DNA of 64,000 nt from Agapetus fuscipes. Taxonomy: Eukaryota > Arthropoda > Insecta > Trichoptera > Glossosomatidae. The position numbers were made by a program, and so were the translations under genes. Location of the stretch: assembly GCA_951799405.1 (NCBI GenBank), contig OX637344.1:3906001-3970000 (forward strand), given 5' to 3'. Numbering within the stretch: position 1 is the first letter of the stretch; every line of letters begins with the position of its first letter. Shown piece after piece: positions 50,823-61,625 of this stretch. The notes below the pieces were generated by a model. That model saw only the letters and a list, made by a program, of their open reading frames with translations. It was not told the DNA's origin and made no database searches.

Positions 50823-51208
50823 ATTCATGATACCTTTTGATAAACCTTTACAAATTTCTCTTTCTTTCACTTCAGTAATGGATGGCAACTTACATATTGA
50901 CTTTTATTCATCTCATTCTTATTACAGGTATTACAGGTATTTGCCCGGCCTAGAACTACTTAGGGGCCGTCCATAAATTACGTCATCGATTTTGGCCGAT
51001 ATTCGACCCCCCCTCCCCCTCTTGCTGTAATAATGGATAAGCTTAATAATTAATAATGTTATATTACTTACATAATATTTTGTATATTTTGTAGAAATTG
51101 GTACTTACAAGAATGACGTCACTTTTGGTACTCGTACATCATTTGCCATCATCCGCAGACCAGACTCCCCCCCCCCCCCTTAATGCGAATGACATAATAT
51201 ATGGACAG
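50823..51208. other. no gene recognised
   Basis: Contains two C-rich spots (ACCCCCCCTCCCCC and a C9 run at about 51168) flanked by words that recur inverted, GGGGCCGTCCATAAATTACG and ATGACATAATATATGGACAGCCCC. This is probably another small TIR element, about 50950-51213. Confidence 0.4.
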
Positions 51209-51330
51209 CCCCTTAGTAGAAGTGGGGGTTTCCGAGCTCCCGAGAGGGCTGGTACTCAGTTTTTGTGAAGACTGATTAATAGTTGCCGGTATTTAATATT
51301 GGGTTTGAAATAAACACCAAAAAGAGACAT
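51209..51330 (-). repeat. SINE family A middle fragment
   Basis: GTAGAAGTGGGGGTTTCCGAGC to GGGTTTGAAATAAACACC. Confidence 0.6.
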
Positions 51331-51425
51331 CAAACTTTTACTTAAGAGACACACAAAAAAGAAGAAGAAGTTGGTGTATCTAATCTTACTTGTAATTTAA
51401 ATGCGAATCGCCGGTTAACGAATGA

Positions 51426-51671
51426 CTGTACCCTTAGTACGAGTTGGAAAACTTGAGTAATGTAAAGTTTACGGCAATTATTAAAGAGTGATTTCCCCCA
51501 AGATCTGCCGTTTTTGTTTGTTTGAACTTGATTTTCTTCATCACTGTAACTCTTTTGCTTAGACCATAAAGTGTAAGAAACAACAACGGCAGATTTTGGG
51601 AGAAATCACTCTTTAATGATTTCCGTAAACTTTACTTTTCTCAAGTTTTGCAACTCGTTCTAAGGGTACTG
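51426..51671. mobile_element. MITE-1 copy
   Basis: CTGTACCCTTAGTACGAGTTG to the inverse CGTTCTAAGGGTACTG; strongly palindromic interior. Confidence 0.85.
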
Positions 51672-52039
51672 GTCTCTTATTTTGAATACGTTTTGAGTTG
51701 TCAATTTTTACTTCCGTGGGTGGCAACAGATAAAACATCACAGGTTAACTGAACAGTAGCGTTAAACTAAAAATGTATGGAAATTAACACTCTCAATCAT
51801 GGCGCTGCCTTAGATTCAATATGTTTTTGTTGTTCGGGCCGCTCTCTCTGAGTTAAAACGTAATTTCAAATATTTTGGTTGCAGGTAACTGTAAGGTAAG
51901 TCGTAATAATTTTCAATAAATCAACTTTACAAACGGGCCGCGGTGTAGAAGTGACCATTAAGCTTTTATCCTCGTACCATGTTTTGACTTCATTACCAAC
52001 ATCTATCATCATTCTGACTAAATAACTGTAACTTTGTCA

Positions 52040-52470
52040 CCGTTCCACTAGGGGTGGTCAAAGCCTTTGCAGAGATGCCTCCATTTATTTCTATCGTTAC
52101 ATACCTCTTTCAGTGCATTCATATCCATCACCTTTTCTTCTTTTACACTCACTTTGTATATCCCATTCCTTCACAATCTCTTCAATCTGATCACTCCGAA
52201 CTTTTTTCGGTCGTCCTTTACCTCTTTTTCCTTTCACACTTCCTCTGTATATTTACTTTGTCAGTCTATCGACATTCATTGTTTCCACATGCTCAAACCA
52301 TCTCATCACATTCTTTTGTACATTAACTCTTACATCTTCTTTCAACTCACATTTTTTCTTTACCCATTCATTCTTAACTTTATTCTTCAGAATTTTTCCT
52401 GTCATGATTCTTGAATGCTTCATTTCCACCGTACATCTTCACTTCCATACATCAAAGTCGGTAACAAAAT
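52040..52470 (-). pseudogene. RTE-like subfamily B C-terminal end, decayed
   Basis: Minus-strand residues such as KHSRIMTGKI, EWVKKK, MRWFEHVE-like and KGRPKKVR occur across several frames with stops. The 3' end CCACCCCTAGTGGAACGGTGAC matches other subfamily B copies. Confidence 0.6.
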
Positions 52471-53096
52471 GCTATTGTGTAAATGCTGTCGGTAACAAAA
52501 TGTAATATAAGTAGGTACATTTAACTGTAAAAAAACCATCAAAAAATAAACATCAACTACAGTTTACAATATTTTACAGCAATGGTTATCAGTCTCATAC
52601 CGACTTATCAACACAGAAAATAAATAAATCATAAAAAAATTATAAATGTCAAATGGTGTGACCATAGCTTCAACCTAAAAAAACTAAATTCAATGGGCTA
52701 TTCTTTGTGCAAAAAATCAAAATAAATTTACAATATTTTTCCATTTACCGGACGATTAATAATATATATTTTTTATAAGCGTTATAAATTGCCCTTGTAT
52801 AAATCATTTTTGCCTGGATTTTGTCGCCTGCCCGAGCCTGAACAAACGGGTGTGATATACACACATATATTATATTATATGCCTAGGATTATATTTATGC
52901 CATTTTTATGCCACACTTTTATTCCGAAACATATTATTATGCCAACGCGTATTTGCTACGACGGTGAAATGTTTTATTCGAAACATGAAAAATGTGGAAT
53001 GGAATGATTGAAATATATGAAAAAATGAGAAATATATCTGAGTGATATTTCTTCGCACCTGTGGTATATTTAGTTTTTTTTTATGTGTTATAATCC
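52471..53096. other. no gene recognised
   Basis: AT-rich, short frames only. Confidence 0.4.
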
Positions 53097-53205
53097 TTGA
53101 CTGATACGCGAACCTACATGTGCCTGTCTGTGAGCATACATTTAATATGAGCCTTAAATGTTAACATTATCTTTGCAGCTTAGATTATAGATTATAGATT
53201 ATAGA
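53097..53205 (+). repeat. LINE-tail unit, internally deleted
   Basis: CTTGACTGATACGCGAACC joins the 5' start directly to the 3' half. Ends ATTATAGATTATAGATTATAG. Confidence 0.65.
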
Positions 53206-53349
53206 GATAATACTTTAAAGAAAAGAAACTTTCGAAAAAAGAACAATGCTTTTATGGGAACGTATTGATGATAAAATCAATACTTAGAAAATGTAGATAG
53301 CCATAGAAATATAGATATGAATACATTTTGTAAGCTTTTTATACCATTT

Positions 53350-53530
53350 ATAATTTCAAATATACCGGTCACTAAAAGATTCATCCAGCCTTACAGCAAC
53401 TGGGTATTGCTTGAGTATTGGCGCTGCGTAGCAACGACGAAGCTTGTAAACACCCCTGCGGCACAACAACAAGTGTCATAGACCCCTAGAGTCTCTGAAA
53501 TCTAGCACAACTCTCGCTCAGGATTTCTTA
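53350..53530 (+). mobile_element. SINE family B, 5'-truncated
   Basis: ACCGGTCACTAAAAGATTCATCC to CTCTCGCTCAGGATTTCTTAAAAAAA, first tail type. Confidence 0.7.
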
Positions 53531-54138
53531 AAAAAAATGTAACCAAAAATTGGTTTCATCAATGAAAGGGTTCTGGCCATCTCTAGTTTTATCAGTTGGC
53601 ATAATTAAAATTAAAGAGAAATATTCACTCCTACATCTCACCATACAAAATTTGTTCACCCCATGTTAATTTTTGTGTTTGTTTTTAAAAGATATTTACA
53701 ATATTTTCTGCCTTTATATAATGCACGCGCCTGCTAAAACCTATTTTCAAGATAACTTTAGCAAAAATCTATTACATATTTCACAAAATCACATTCAAGA
53801 CATTCGTGCCTTTGTCGATAACCGGTACATTATCAGGTGACGATATTGAGGGGCATGGATGTAAGAAATAGGATCGAATACTTCTGGTTAACGTCCCTTA
53901 GGATTCCTCATACAGGAGCTGGGATATGAGTCCCTTTGCAGTCGCCTTATATACAGTTTACCCCTTAGTCTTTCTGCAGACGCTTAGTTATGTGTGCAAA
54001 TTTTTCATGTTCATGCAAATGCTCTGGGATTTTTTGTTCGTAGTCTTTATTATATTCAACTTTCTTATCTGAAAAACTGCAGATCTGTGAAGATATTTTG
54101 AATATCAGATATATATATATTTAGTTTTTTTTTAGTGT
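53531..54138. other. no gene recognised
   Basis: AT-rich, unique-looking. Confidence 0.4.
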
Positions 54139-54231
54139 TAATCTGTTTACACAGTGAAAGTCCATTTTTAATTATTTAAAAATTCAAATGGATAAAAGAG
54201 AGTTTTAATTCACTCATTTATTTCTTTTTTT

Positions 54232-54271
54232 GTGTCGAACATTTTCGCCTAATGAGGCATCTTCAGGAGCA
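54232..54271 (-). ncRNA. hammerhead-like motif (left arm)
   Basis: Minus strand: TGCTC, CTGAAGA, GCCT/AGGC stem II, GAAA, AA-TG-TT, C. Confidence 0.5.
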
Positions 54272-54293
54272 GAAAAAAATATTTGTAACCATT

Positions 54294-54334
54294 CTGCTTC
54301 TGAAGATGTCTCATTAGGCGAAAATGTTCGAGCA
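54294..54334 (+). ncRNA. hammerhead-like motif (right arm)
   Basis: Stem I TGCTT/GAGCA (five pairs with one wobble), core CTGAAGA, stem II GTCT/AGGC, GAAA, stem III AA-TG-TT, cleavage-site C. Confidence 0.55.
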
Positions 54335-54400
54335 CAAAAAAGAAATAAATAAGTGAATTACGACTCTGTTTTATCCATTTGAATTTTTAAATAATTATAT

Positions 54401-55009
54401 ATATTTAGATTTTTTCCTTGTATAGATAAAATTAGTTGTTTTTTTCCATTGACAAATCATAATTAAGTACATAAAGTATTGTTATAAAACTCATGAATTT
54501 TCCGAATTTTTCAGTGTTTTCCTGTAATAGCTGTTTTTACGGTTGTAAACTTTTTTTTTGTATAAAGCATGGAATGAAAGTTTTCTGTAAATGATGTAGA
54601 GAGAAAAATTAATATTTCTTATACGATGGTCCAATTTTGGTCATAACAGAAAATGGAAGAGATTCATTAAAGCTCTCTCAAAGACCGCAACGCATAGTAA
54701 TGTCAAAAAACTAAGAACAACAATGAGTCTTCATTTGAAAGACGTTCTCTACCATATTTTGCATTTAAATATAATGTTTTTCATCAACGCGAAGTAGCTT
54801 CATGCAAAAATGACACGCAAAAATAATCGTCTGCAACATTCTCGCCTCAGGGGGTCTGACATTCTACGAAATACGTTTATCCACATTTTTAATTAAACGT
54901 CATAAAGAACCCCCCCTCTGCCTTCCCCTCAAAATCGAATTCCAAACGTTATTGAAAAAGTTGAGTTAAGCTGAAAATATGTCTAAAAGCTCATAGGAGC
55001 TTTTTTGGG
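54401..55009. other. no gene recognised
   Basis: AT-rich, no supported feature. Confidence 0.4.
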
Positions 55010-55245
55010 GTTACTGTGGACATATGGAGGAAATGAATGACGTAACACTGACGAAAAGAGTGTACGCTGTAAGTATGAATGGAAGCCGTGGTAGAGGAAG
55101 ACCGAGAAAAGTATGGATGGATAAAAAACTTCAAAAAGCAAACGAATGGATTATTCACAGTCAAAACTAGAAAATATCATGATGAAATGAAGGAGTATGT
55201 ACGCACCGAAAGAAATGGCGATTGATTTGCAAGGTTGGCGGCTTT
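55010..55245 (+). pseudogene. LINE 3' coding end, decayed
   Basis: ATGGAAGCCGTGGTAGAGGAAG...CCGAGAAAAGTATGGATGG, then AAAGAAATGGCGATTGATTTG, matches the C terminus of the 2053-5049 LINE with stops and deletions. Its 3' UTR follows at about 55313. Confidence 0.7.
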
Positions 55246-55451
55246 TAATTAAATTTAATTGAAATTTCATTTTAAATTTGTTAATTATTTCCCTTCCCGA
55301 AATTTTTGTGTCCCTTGACTGATAGGTTGGTATAAGGCGACCACCAGTGCTGTAAAAAATGGTTCAGTGAAAGTCTGCAAAATTTGCATGGGATTTGTTC
55401 ATTTGAGGATTAAATTTTAATTTGTAAGTACACATGAACTTGCACGTGTAT

Positions 55452-55653
55452 TAAAGATTTTAAATTATGATTACGGTCGTTAGACATTTTAAGGAATGAA
55501 AAAACGGATTTTACTACAAATACCTACAACCTTAGGTCTCGATCAAACAACAATAATTCAACAGTTCGTGGTTCCTCCTTGTAGAGGACACACGTCTCCT
55601 GAGGACGTCGGATATGACTCCGACGAAACGTAGAGAAAATCGTTCTTCTCTTT
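55452..55653 (+). mobile_element. compact hammerhead element with 11-bp target duplication
   Basis: 202-bp insert in a LINE 3' UTR. It contains a hammerhead-type motif near its 3' end and no coding frame. Ends CGTTCTTCTCTTTT. Size and content resemble non-autonomous hammerhead retroelements thought to be moved by Penelope-like enzymes; that link is inference. Confidence 0.65.
55595..55636 (+). ncRNA. hammerhead-like motif
   Basis: Stem I TCTC/GAGA (55595-55598 with 55633-55636), core CTGAGGA (55599-55605), stem II GTCGGA/TCCGAC, GAAA. Stem III is nearly absent (ACGT), with A at the cleavage position. Confidence 0.55.
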
Positions 55654-55715
55654 TGCACGTGTATGTTTGTGGGCATGCATTTAACATGAATTTTAAATGC
55701 TAATATTTTTTTGAT

Positions 55716-56341
55716 TATAGCTCCAAAAATGTGATGAAAGTAAATTTACGCAATGTTTTATTAGTCAGGGTTTTATTTCGCAAAAACGTCTCCCAAAATT
55801 ATAAAAAAAAATCTGACTCGCTGTCAAAGATTTGAACATCCAAATATTTCCCCGTCAATAATTATGAATCGCTGTGAATTGAACCCTTAACCGATGCCGA
55901 CTTGATCCGATTAAATTTTCAGTTTGCCAGCCCGACTTCTGATCAACAATCTTTTGATGGGATCGGGAATTAAATAGACTCGGAAATGTCAACCGAGAGA
56001 ACAAATCAAAATGATGAGTGAAATATCTTCCAGCGCTTCCTGCAGAGAAGAAATATGCTTCCGTTTCAGTGTTCATACTGTGAATATTGATCGTCTTAAA
56101 TTTCTTTGATACGATTTGTGTTACAAGCTTTTTTAATAAGAGCTAAAATGAGCTCATAAATTCAATATAACTCTGAAAATGTTCTAGATGCGCAGATTTT
56201 AAATATTTTAATAATTTGTTTACATTCTCCAGTTCAATGTTTTGCTTGAAGGAGTCAGCATTATTGCGTTACCACGTTTACCAAACGGGTTGATGACTAC
56301 CTATTGGTTAGTGAAGACAATTTCATTTCAAGCAATTCTTC
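55716..56341. other. no gene recognised
   Basis: Short frames only. Confidence 0.4.
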
Positions 56342-56505
56342 TTGGACCGGTCCGTAGTCCAGTGGCAGCACTTCGGACTCGTAAATGGAAGGTTGTGGAA
56401 TTCGGATCCCGGCGGAGTACAAAAAATATACCATATATATTTCGAATGTGCTCTTCGCTGAGTTGAAAAATTCATAAACCTTTACCAAAGACCGGTCATT
56501 GAAAA
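56342..56505 (+). mobile_element. SINE family B, 3'-truncated
   Basis: GGACCGGTCCGTAGTCCAGTGG to AAAGACCGGTCATTG. The B box is disrupted (GGAATTCGGATCC). Confidence 0.75.
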
Positions 56506-56847
56506 AATAACACAAATAAATCATCCTAATACGAGTATTATTATTTATTTAATTAAGAGATAGTTTTATATAACTAATCGAATACTTGATTTTCAAAACC
56601 AATAATAAATTAATGGCACAAATAATTAAAAGGTTTACGGCACTTTGAAATCTTCTTCATTTATAAATCAATTTTTTACACATGCCTATATTTTTTTAAA
56701 TATATTTTTTTGAAACATGTTTTACGATCGGCGTCTGTAAGATAATGTTCTCTGCCATCTTTGCCACTTAGATTAAAGTCTACAAATTGGCGTTACGTCC
56801 TTTCAAAATTGGGACATCTTGAGGGTCCCCAAAGAATACAACCATTC
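56506..56847. other. no gene recognised
   Basis: AT-rich. Confidence 0.4.
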
Positions 56848-57178
56848 TTGTTTTTTTTATCGTTTTCCCTGTTTTTCTAGTTTTCTCTTCTTTTTCTCTG
56901 TTTTTCTTATCATTATCCTGTTTTTACGTCCTTGTCCTCGATTTTCATTTTTCATGTTGTCTCATCTTCGTCCGTCTTTCTTCTCTCTCCATTGCTTTTC
57001 TTATCCTCTACCATAATTTTCTCGACTTTTCCCAGTGTTTCTTGTCCATTTTCCCTGACTTTCCAATCATTTTCCCTGTTTTTCATCGCCTTTCTTGTTT
57101 TTCTTCTCTCTTACCATGTTTTTCTCACTCCCTACCCTGATTTTCTCGCTCTTTTTCCCTGTTTTTCTCGTCTTTTAA
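56848..57178. repeat. polypyrimidine low-complexity tract
   Basis: About 330 bases, overwhelmingly C and T, with recurring TTTTCCCTGTTTTTCT and TTTCTTGTTTTTCTTC words: a degenerate short-period satellite. The open frames inside are composition artefacts. Confidence 0.75.
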
Positions 57179-57701
57179 TAGGAAAAAACAGGAAGCCGTC
57201 ACGTCGTGGGTCTGAATGACCCTAAGCCCATAAGTCGAGGTCTGGAATGGCAATTAGGAGGTACACGAACCAAACACGCCAAACGTCCACTGATTCCTTC
57301 AGGATCCGTTTAATTAAAAATCTTACAGCCCGAGGAACCGAATTTTTCCATTCAGATTTCCAACCGACTCGGAAAATGTCTTGAATTTTATAATTTTGGT
57401 CAAATTAAGCGCAAACAAGATTTTGGGAGTAGGATTTTTTTTTTTAATTTACTTAAGTACTAATTTTGTTCTCTGGTATCAGGAAAACGTCTTTATGTAA
57501 ATAATCTTCCGTAAGAATGGGATTTTTGAGTGTTGGATATCTAAGTTCACTTAAAAATGAAAACGTTTATGGTGTTGTACGATTCGTTGTAAAATCAATC
57601 TTGAATTTTTCTAAAAATGAAATAAATTTATGTACCTACATGATTTCCCCTTATACCTTGTATTTATGTCACTTATAAAAAAAATCCACATTGTAGCCTT
57701 T
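57179..57701. other. no gene recognised
   Basis: No supported feature. Confidence 0.4.
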
Positions 57702-57944
57702 CGGGGCTATTCTTAGACATTTTAGCCGTCGGTTGAGCCCACGCTTTGACAAACTAATGATGCATTTGTATGGAGACCTGTCAATTCAAGATGACCGCAA
57801 GTGAACAGCTGATTTGTCTTCATACAAATATTACAAAAATCGGTAGGTAAGAATGATCGTGCTGATGAAACTTCATGCGCCTGCATCATTAGTTTGTCAA
57901 AGCGTGGGCTCAACCGACGACTTAAATGTCCAAGAATAGCCCCG
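57702..57944. mobile_element. MITE-2 copy
   Basis: CGGGGCTATTCTTAGACATT to the inverse CAAGAATAGCCCCG, 243 bp. Confidence 0.85.
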
Positions 57945-58022
57945 TTTGAGTCTATTTGATTCATACTCTGAAATTTGTAGATAGATTGACAAAATGTAAA
58001 TCAAGAAATCCAGCTCGCAGAG

Positions 58023-58085
58023 GTCTATTGATGTGTGATTCACACGCACAAAAAAAGCATTCACAAAATTAATCATCCTAGATTT
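58023..58085 (+). repeat. SINE family B tail fragment
   Basis: GTCTATTGATGTGTGATTCACACG to ACAAAATTAATCATCCTAG. Confidence 0.45.
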
Positions 58086-58257
58086 TATTTTATGCATTAT
58101 TATTTATCAATAGTAGCATGTTGGAAGGTCTATGTATATATAATTCATGATACAAATTGCAGAGGTTTATTAACATTTAGGATTCAAAGTCGAAGGGTTT
58201 GTGTATCGACATTACGAAGATTTATTTTAAATTAAAAACATAAAAATAAAACATTTT

Positions 58258-58372
58258 TTCTCAAGTTGATTTATTACCTCGAGTGCTTTCGATATTGTCA
58301 CATCATTTCGTCCTCTTAATAATCATGTGATAACATTGAAAGCGCCCGAGAAATAAATCAACTCGTGTAGAA
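58258..58372. mobile_element. Penelope-type terminal repeats in inverted pair, decayed
   Basis: CTCAAGTTGATTTATTACCTCGAGTGCTTTCG is inverted at CGAGAAATAAATCAACTCGTG. The hammerhead core has drifted (TTAATAA ... GAAAGCG). Confidence 0.55.
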
Positions 58373-58394
58373 AAACATTGTGTTATATGTTTAA

Positions 58395-58455
58395 TTTAGG
58401 ATTCATATAAAATGTATGCCCTCTAGCAGACACGTAAACAGTCGCGCCTAGGCAC
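58395..58455 (-). repeat. LINE-tail fragment
   Basis: AGGATTCATATAAAATGTATGCC to ACAGTCGCGCCTAGGCACG. Confidence 0.4.
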
Positions 58456-58620
58456 GTCTTGTCTTGTCTTGTCTTGTAACCTGCCGCCATTCCTCTAGGG
58501 GTGGCCACTACCTCCACACAAGTGCCTCCACTTGACTCTATCCTTGCAAACTTCTTTCATCTCATCTAGTTTCATCACTCTTTTCATGCACGCTCTTCTC
58601 TTGTAGAAGAGCACCTCTAA
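58456..58620 (-). pseudogene. RTE-like subfamily B, 3' coding end
   Basis: A CTTGT pentamer run (58455-58475) is followed by CATTCCTCTAGGGGTGGCC, CTTTCATCTCATCTAG and GCACGCTCTTCTCTTG: the minus-strand 3' end of subfamily B. Confidence 0.55.
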
Positions 58621-58838
58621 ATTTAAATATCCTTTTTAATGATGAATTATCACATTTATGTTTTAGCAATGAGCTTTCTTACAGAAAGGAAACACAACTG
58701 CAGCTCTGAAGCCGAGCGAGCCGATCTCTGTTTTTCTCCTTGTCGATCATTTTTTGTTTTTCTTACCATATTCAAAATTTCCCCATATTCTTTATTTTCC
58801 CTACATACCTTTTAAATCCTTTCGTTACAAACCGTGTA

Positions 58839-59066
58839 CAGTACCCTTAGTACGAGCTGCAAAACTTGAGTAATGTAAAGTTTACGGCAATTATTAAAGA
58901 GTGATTTCCCCCAAAATCTGCCGTTTTCGTTTGTTTGACTCTCTTTTGCTAAGACCATAAAGCGTAAGAAACAAAAACGGCAGATTTTGGGCGAAATCAC
59001 TCTTTAATATTTTCCGTAAACTTTATTTTTCTCAAGTTTTGCAACTCGTACCTACTAAGGGTACTG
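58839..59066. mobile_element. MITE-1 copy with internal deletion
   Basis: CAGTACCCTTAGTACGAGC to the inverse CTAAGGGTACTG. The AACTTGATTTTCTTCATCACTG block is deleted (TTGTTTGACTCTCTTTTGC). TA precedes it; GA follows. Confidence 0.85.
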
Positions 59067-59242
59067 GACTCTACTGAACCTTTGTAGTATTACTTTGTAC
59101 CCGCGTAGTTGGAGTTTTTGTTACATACGGAAGTCGCGGGCTTGTTAGTCCCCTCCCAGGATTACATTTAACAAGCCAGCCAGGGAATTAATGACCGCAA
59201 AAAGGAACACATTTTGTTAACAAAAAAAAAAAAAAATTAGGC

Positions 59243-59527
59243 TGATTTATTTGGTGAGCGCTGTTTTGTGTGTATCACACCTCAAGAGCCCTCTGCGAGC
59301 TTGGTCGTCGCTGTAGAAAGCGCCAATTCTCAAGCAAGACCCAGTTGTTGTAAGACTGGATGGAACTTTTGATGACCGGTCTTTGGTAAAGGTTTATGAA
59401 TTATTCAACCCAGCGAAGAGCAAATTTGAAAATATAAATGGTATATTTTTTGTGCTCCGCCGGGATTCGAACCCACGACCTTCCAGTTACGAGTCCGAAG
59501 CGTTACCACCTGGACTACGGACCGGTC
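59243..59527 (-). mobile_element. SINE family B, well preserved, second tail type
   Basis: On its own strand: GGACCGGTCCGTAGTCC, B box GTGGGTTCGAATCCCGGC, body, then GAGGGCTCTTGAGGTGTGAT and AGCGCTCACCAAATAAATCA. Confidence 0.85.
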
Positions 59528-59946
59528 CAACTTGTACCCATTGTGTAAGCTGTGACGTACAGATAGGAAATTTTTATTTTTTAACTAAAAGTTTGTTTTT
59601 GGTTCATCAAAGCCAAATAAATAAGTAGTGGATCTACCCAATTTTTCATTTTACCAATGTCGCCTATATTTTAGGAAAAGTGCCAGGGTGTATGTTTATT
59701 TGAAGTTTGGGCATTATTTTATTAATACTGTTTAGAATGTATGAGTTTATATCTGTGCATGTTTACCTATGAATGTGTGTCTACTTAATTATGATTGTGT
59801 GTCTGTGAATGTGTATTTACTTGTATATGTTTGTATAGACGGAAGTATTTGACAGTTCTACCTACTCGTATTTGCTCGAAGCGTCCGCTCGAGAAGCTTC
59901 AGGTATGATCTGGTATATGCTAGAATAAGCTTTAGTGGTGGCGAGT
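59528..59946. other. no gene recognised
   Basis: Includes a weak LINE-tail scrap near 59650-59720 and GTGTGTCT-type repeats at about 59740-59830. Confidence 0.35.
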
Positions 59947-60202
59947 GGCGAGTTGAGCATATTTATTTTTACAGGTAAGGGGGCCGGCCTTACGCCAACC
60001 ACTTCAGTTGAAGTGGGAGTTTCTCAGCTCCCGAGGAGGCTGGTACTCATTTCTTGTGAAGGCTGAGTAAACCTTGCCGGTATTTAATTTTGGGGTTTGA
60101 AATAAGCCCCGAAACGGGAAATCATTTCTGACACCCTCGGCGGGATTTGAACCCGAGCTCATGACATGGAATGCAAGCACTCTACTAACTGAGCTATCGA
60201 CG
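59947..60202 (-). mobile_element. SINE family A
   Basis: Body and head well kept (B box GGGTTCAAATCCC, GATAGCTCAGTTAGTAGAG on its own strand). The 3' tail is missing. Confidence 0.85.
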
Positions 60203-60529
60203 TTCTATAAATACGGACTGTGGTGCTTTGAAGTAATGAGAACCCCATTAGTACCTGAACCGTTAAGCCACCAAAAGTTTAAAGTGTGAATCTAATGTAA
60301 GCAAATTCTACAATAAATTCTGTAAAATAAAAAGAAGTTATATTAAAGTGAACCCAAAGTAAATAGTAACAATATTAATATATCTATTCAACTTAGATGA
60401 AAAATAAATATAGACCTTAAATGTTCCAGATATTGTGTAAAAATATAGGATGTAAAACAATTGAGTACAATAATAGCAAAATAAACATGCATGTAAATGT
60501 AAAAACACAAATGTAAATGTAAAAATACA

Positions 60530-60690
60530 AAGTGAGCGTAAAAGAAGAAAATGCATGAAAAAGGTGATGGATATGAAGGAATTGAAAGAGGTATGTCAGG
60601 ATAGGAAAATATGGAGGCAACTCTGCAGAGGTTCTGGCCACCCCTAGCGGAATGGCGATAGAGTTACAGTTACAGTACAGGTACAGTTAC
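60530..60690 (+). pseudogene. RTE-like subfamily B, 3' end
   Basis: ATGAAAAAGGTGATGGATATG, GAATTGAAAGAGGTATGTCAGG, then GGCCACCCCTAGCGGAATGG and a TACAGTTACAG run. It is the clearest copy of the subfamily B terminus; its residues MKKVMDMKELKEVCQDRK parallel the last part of the full LINE. Confidence 0.7.
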
Positions 60691-61057
60691 TTTTCAATCT
60701 TAAATAGAAAATGAATCATGAAATTTAATTTTTGTTTTTCTCAAATTAAAAAGCTCTTGTATCTAGCACTTCATAAAAGATAGAAGGTGAAAGAGCCATA
60801 AGCTTAATGGTACACTTGTATACATTTATTCAAAGCCTGAAACCTGTGCAAAATTTTACTTTAGCAAGATACATCTGCGTGGCCGGAAAAACTGAAAACC
60901 ACCCACGCCCACCCTCCACAATTTTCTCAGAAAAAACCTGTACATTTTTTTTCGTTGAATACTTTTGTACAAATCTGTGATACTTTCTAGACAAGTGAAT
61001 AAGTGATTCTCAACCTTTTTTTTACGGACTCCTTGGGGTTGATTTTATCATGTTTAG
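60691..61057. other. no feature seen
   Basis: AT-rich spacer. Confidence 0.4.
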
Positions 61058-61258
61058 GGTAGAATAGATGGATGTCGTGGTAGAGGAAGACCGAGAAAGG
61101 TATGGATGGACCAAATATCCGAAATTGCGAATGAATGGAATATCCAGAGTCATAATAAAAGAAGAGCCTGTATGAAGAAAATTATGACTCTGGAGGAAAT
61201 GAAAGAAGTATGTAAGGACAGAAAGAAATGGCGGTTGATCTGTAATGTTGGCGGCTAG
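61058..61258 (+). pseudogene. LINE 3' coding end (5'-truncated copy)
   Basis: GTAGAATAGATGGATGTCGTGG to GATCTGTAATGTTGGCGGCTAG, about 65 codons reading as in the full LINE (DGCRGRGRPRKVW, IANEWNIQSHNKRR). The 3' UTR and tail follow to 61618. Confidence 0.8.
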
Positions 61259-61618
61259 GGTTTATTAAATTGGAATTTGTTTTTATTTGTAAATGGATAT
61301 TTTGTATTTGGATATTATTATTTAGTGATGTATAAAATGTAATTTGTCGTGTGTGTGTGTTCCTTGACTTATAGGTTGGTATGCGGCTGACCACCCATGC
61401 TGTAAAAATGGTTCACTTTGCCAATGTCACCCCTGTCTCAGGGAAGGACGGCAAGAGTTGCAGGGTGTATGTCCATTTGAGATTTGGTTTTTATGTTGTA
61501 GGTTCACATGAGGCATGTGCAAGCGCGAACTTGTACGTGTCTGGTTGTGAGAATGCATGTAATGTGAATCTCCAATGTAACATATCTTTGCAACTTAGAT
61601 TAGATTAGATTAGATTAG
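61259..61618 (+). repeat. LINE 3' UTR and tail
   Basis: Continues from the preceding fragment, CCTTGACTTATAGGTTGG at about 61362, to a GATTA tandem tail (TTAGATTAGATTAGATTAG). Confidence 0.85.
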
Positions 61619-61625
61619 GGTCTTA

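Larger units (their letters stand above)
54139..54400. mobile_element. Penelope-type terminal repeats in inverted pair
   Basis: Left arm (minus) 54139-54275 and right arm (plus) about 54286-54400, both with the hairpin and the AAATAAATAAGTGAATTA block. The left arm extends further (ACAGTGAAAGTCCATTTTT). About ten bases separate the arms. Confidence 0.75.
55313..55715 (+). repeat. LINE-tail unit interrupted by a hammerhead element
   Basis: 5' part 55313-55451 (CCCTTGACTGATAGGTTGG...TGCACGTGTAT) and 3' part 55654-55715 (TGCACGTGTATGTTTGTGGG). The 11 bp TGCACGTGTAT is present on both sides of the insert. Confidence 0.75.

Noticed and set aside
56819..57219. Hydrophobic open frames in the 56.8-57.2 kb tract
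   Set aside because: Phe/Leu/Ser-rich translations follow directly from polypyrimidine composition.
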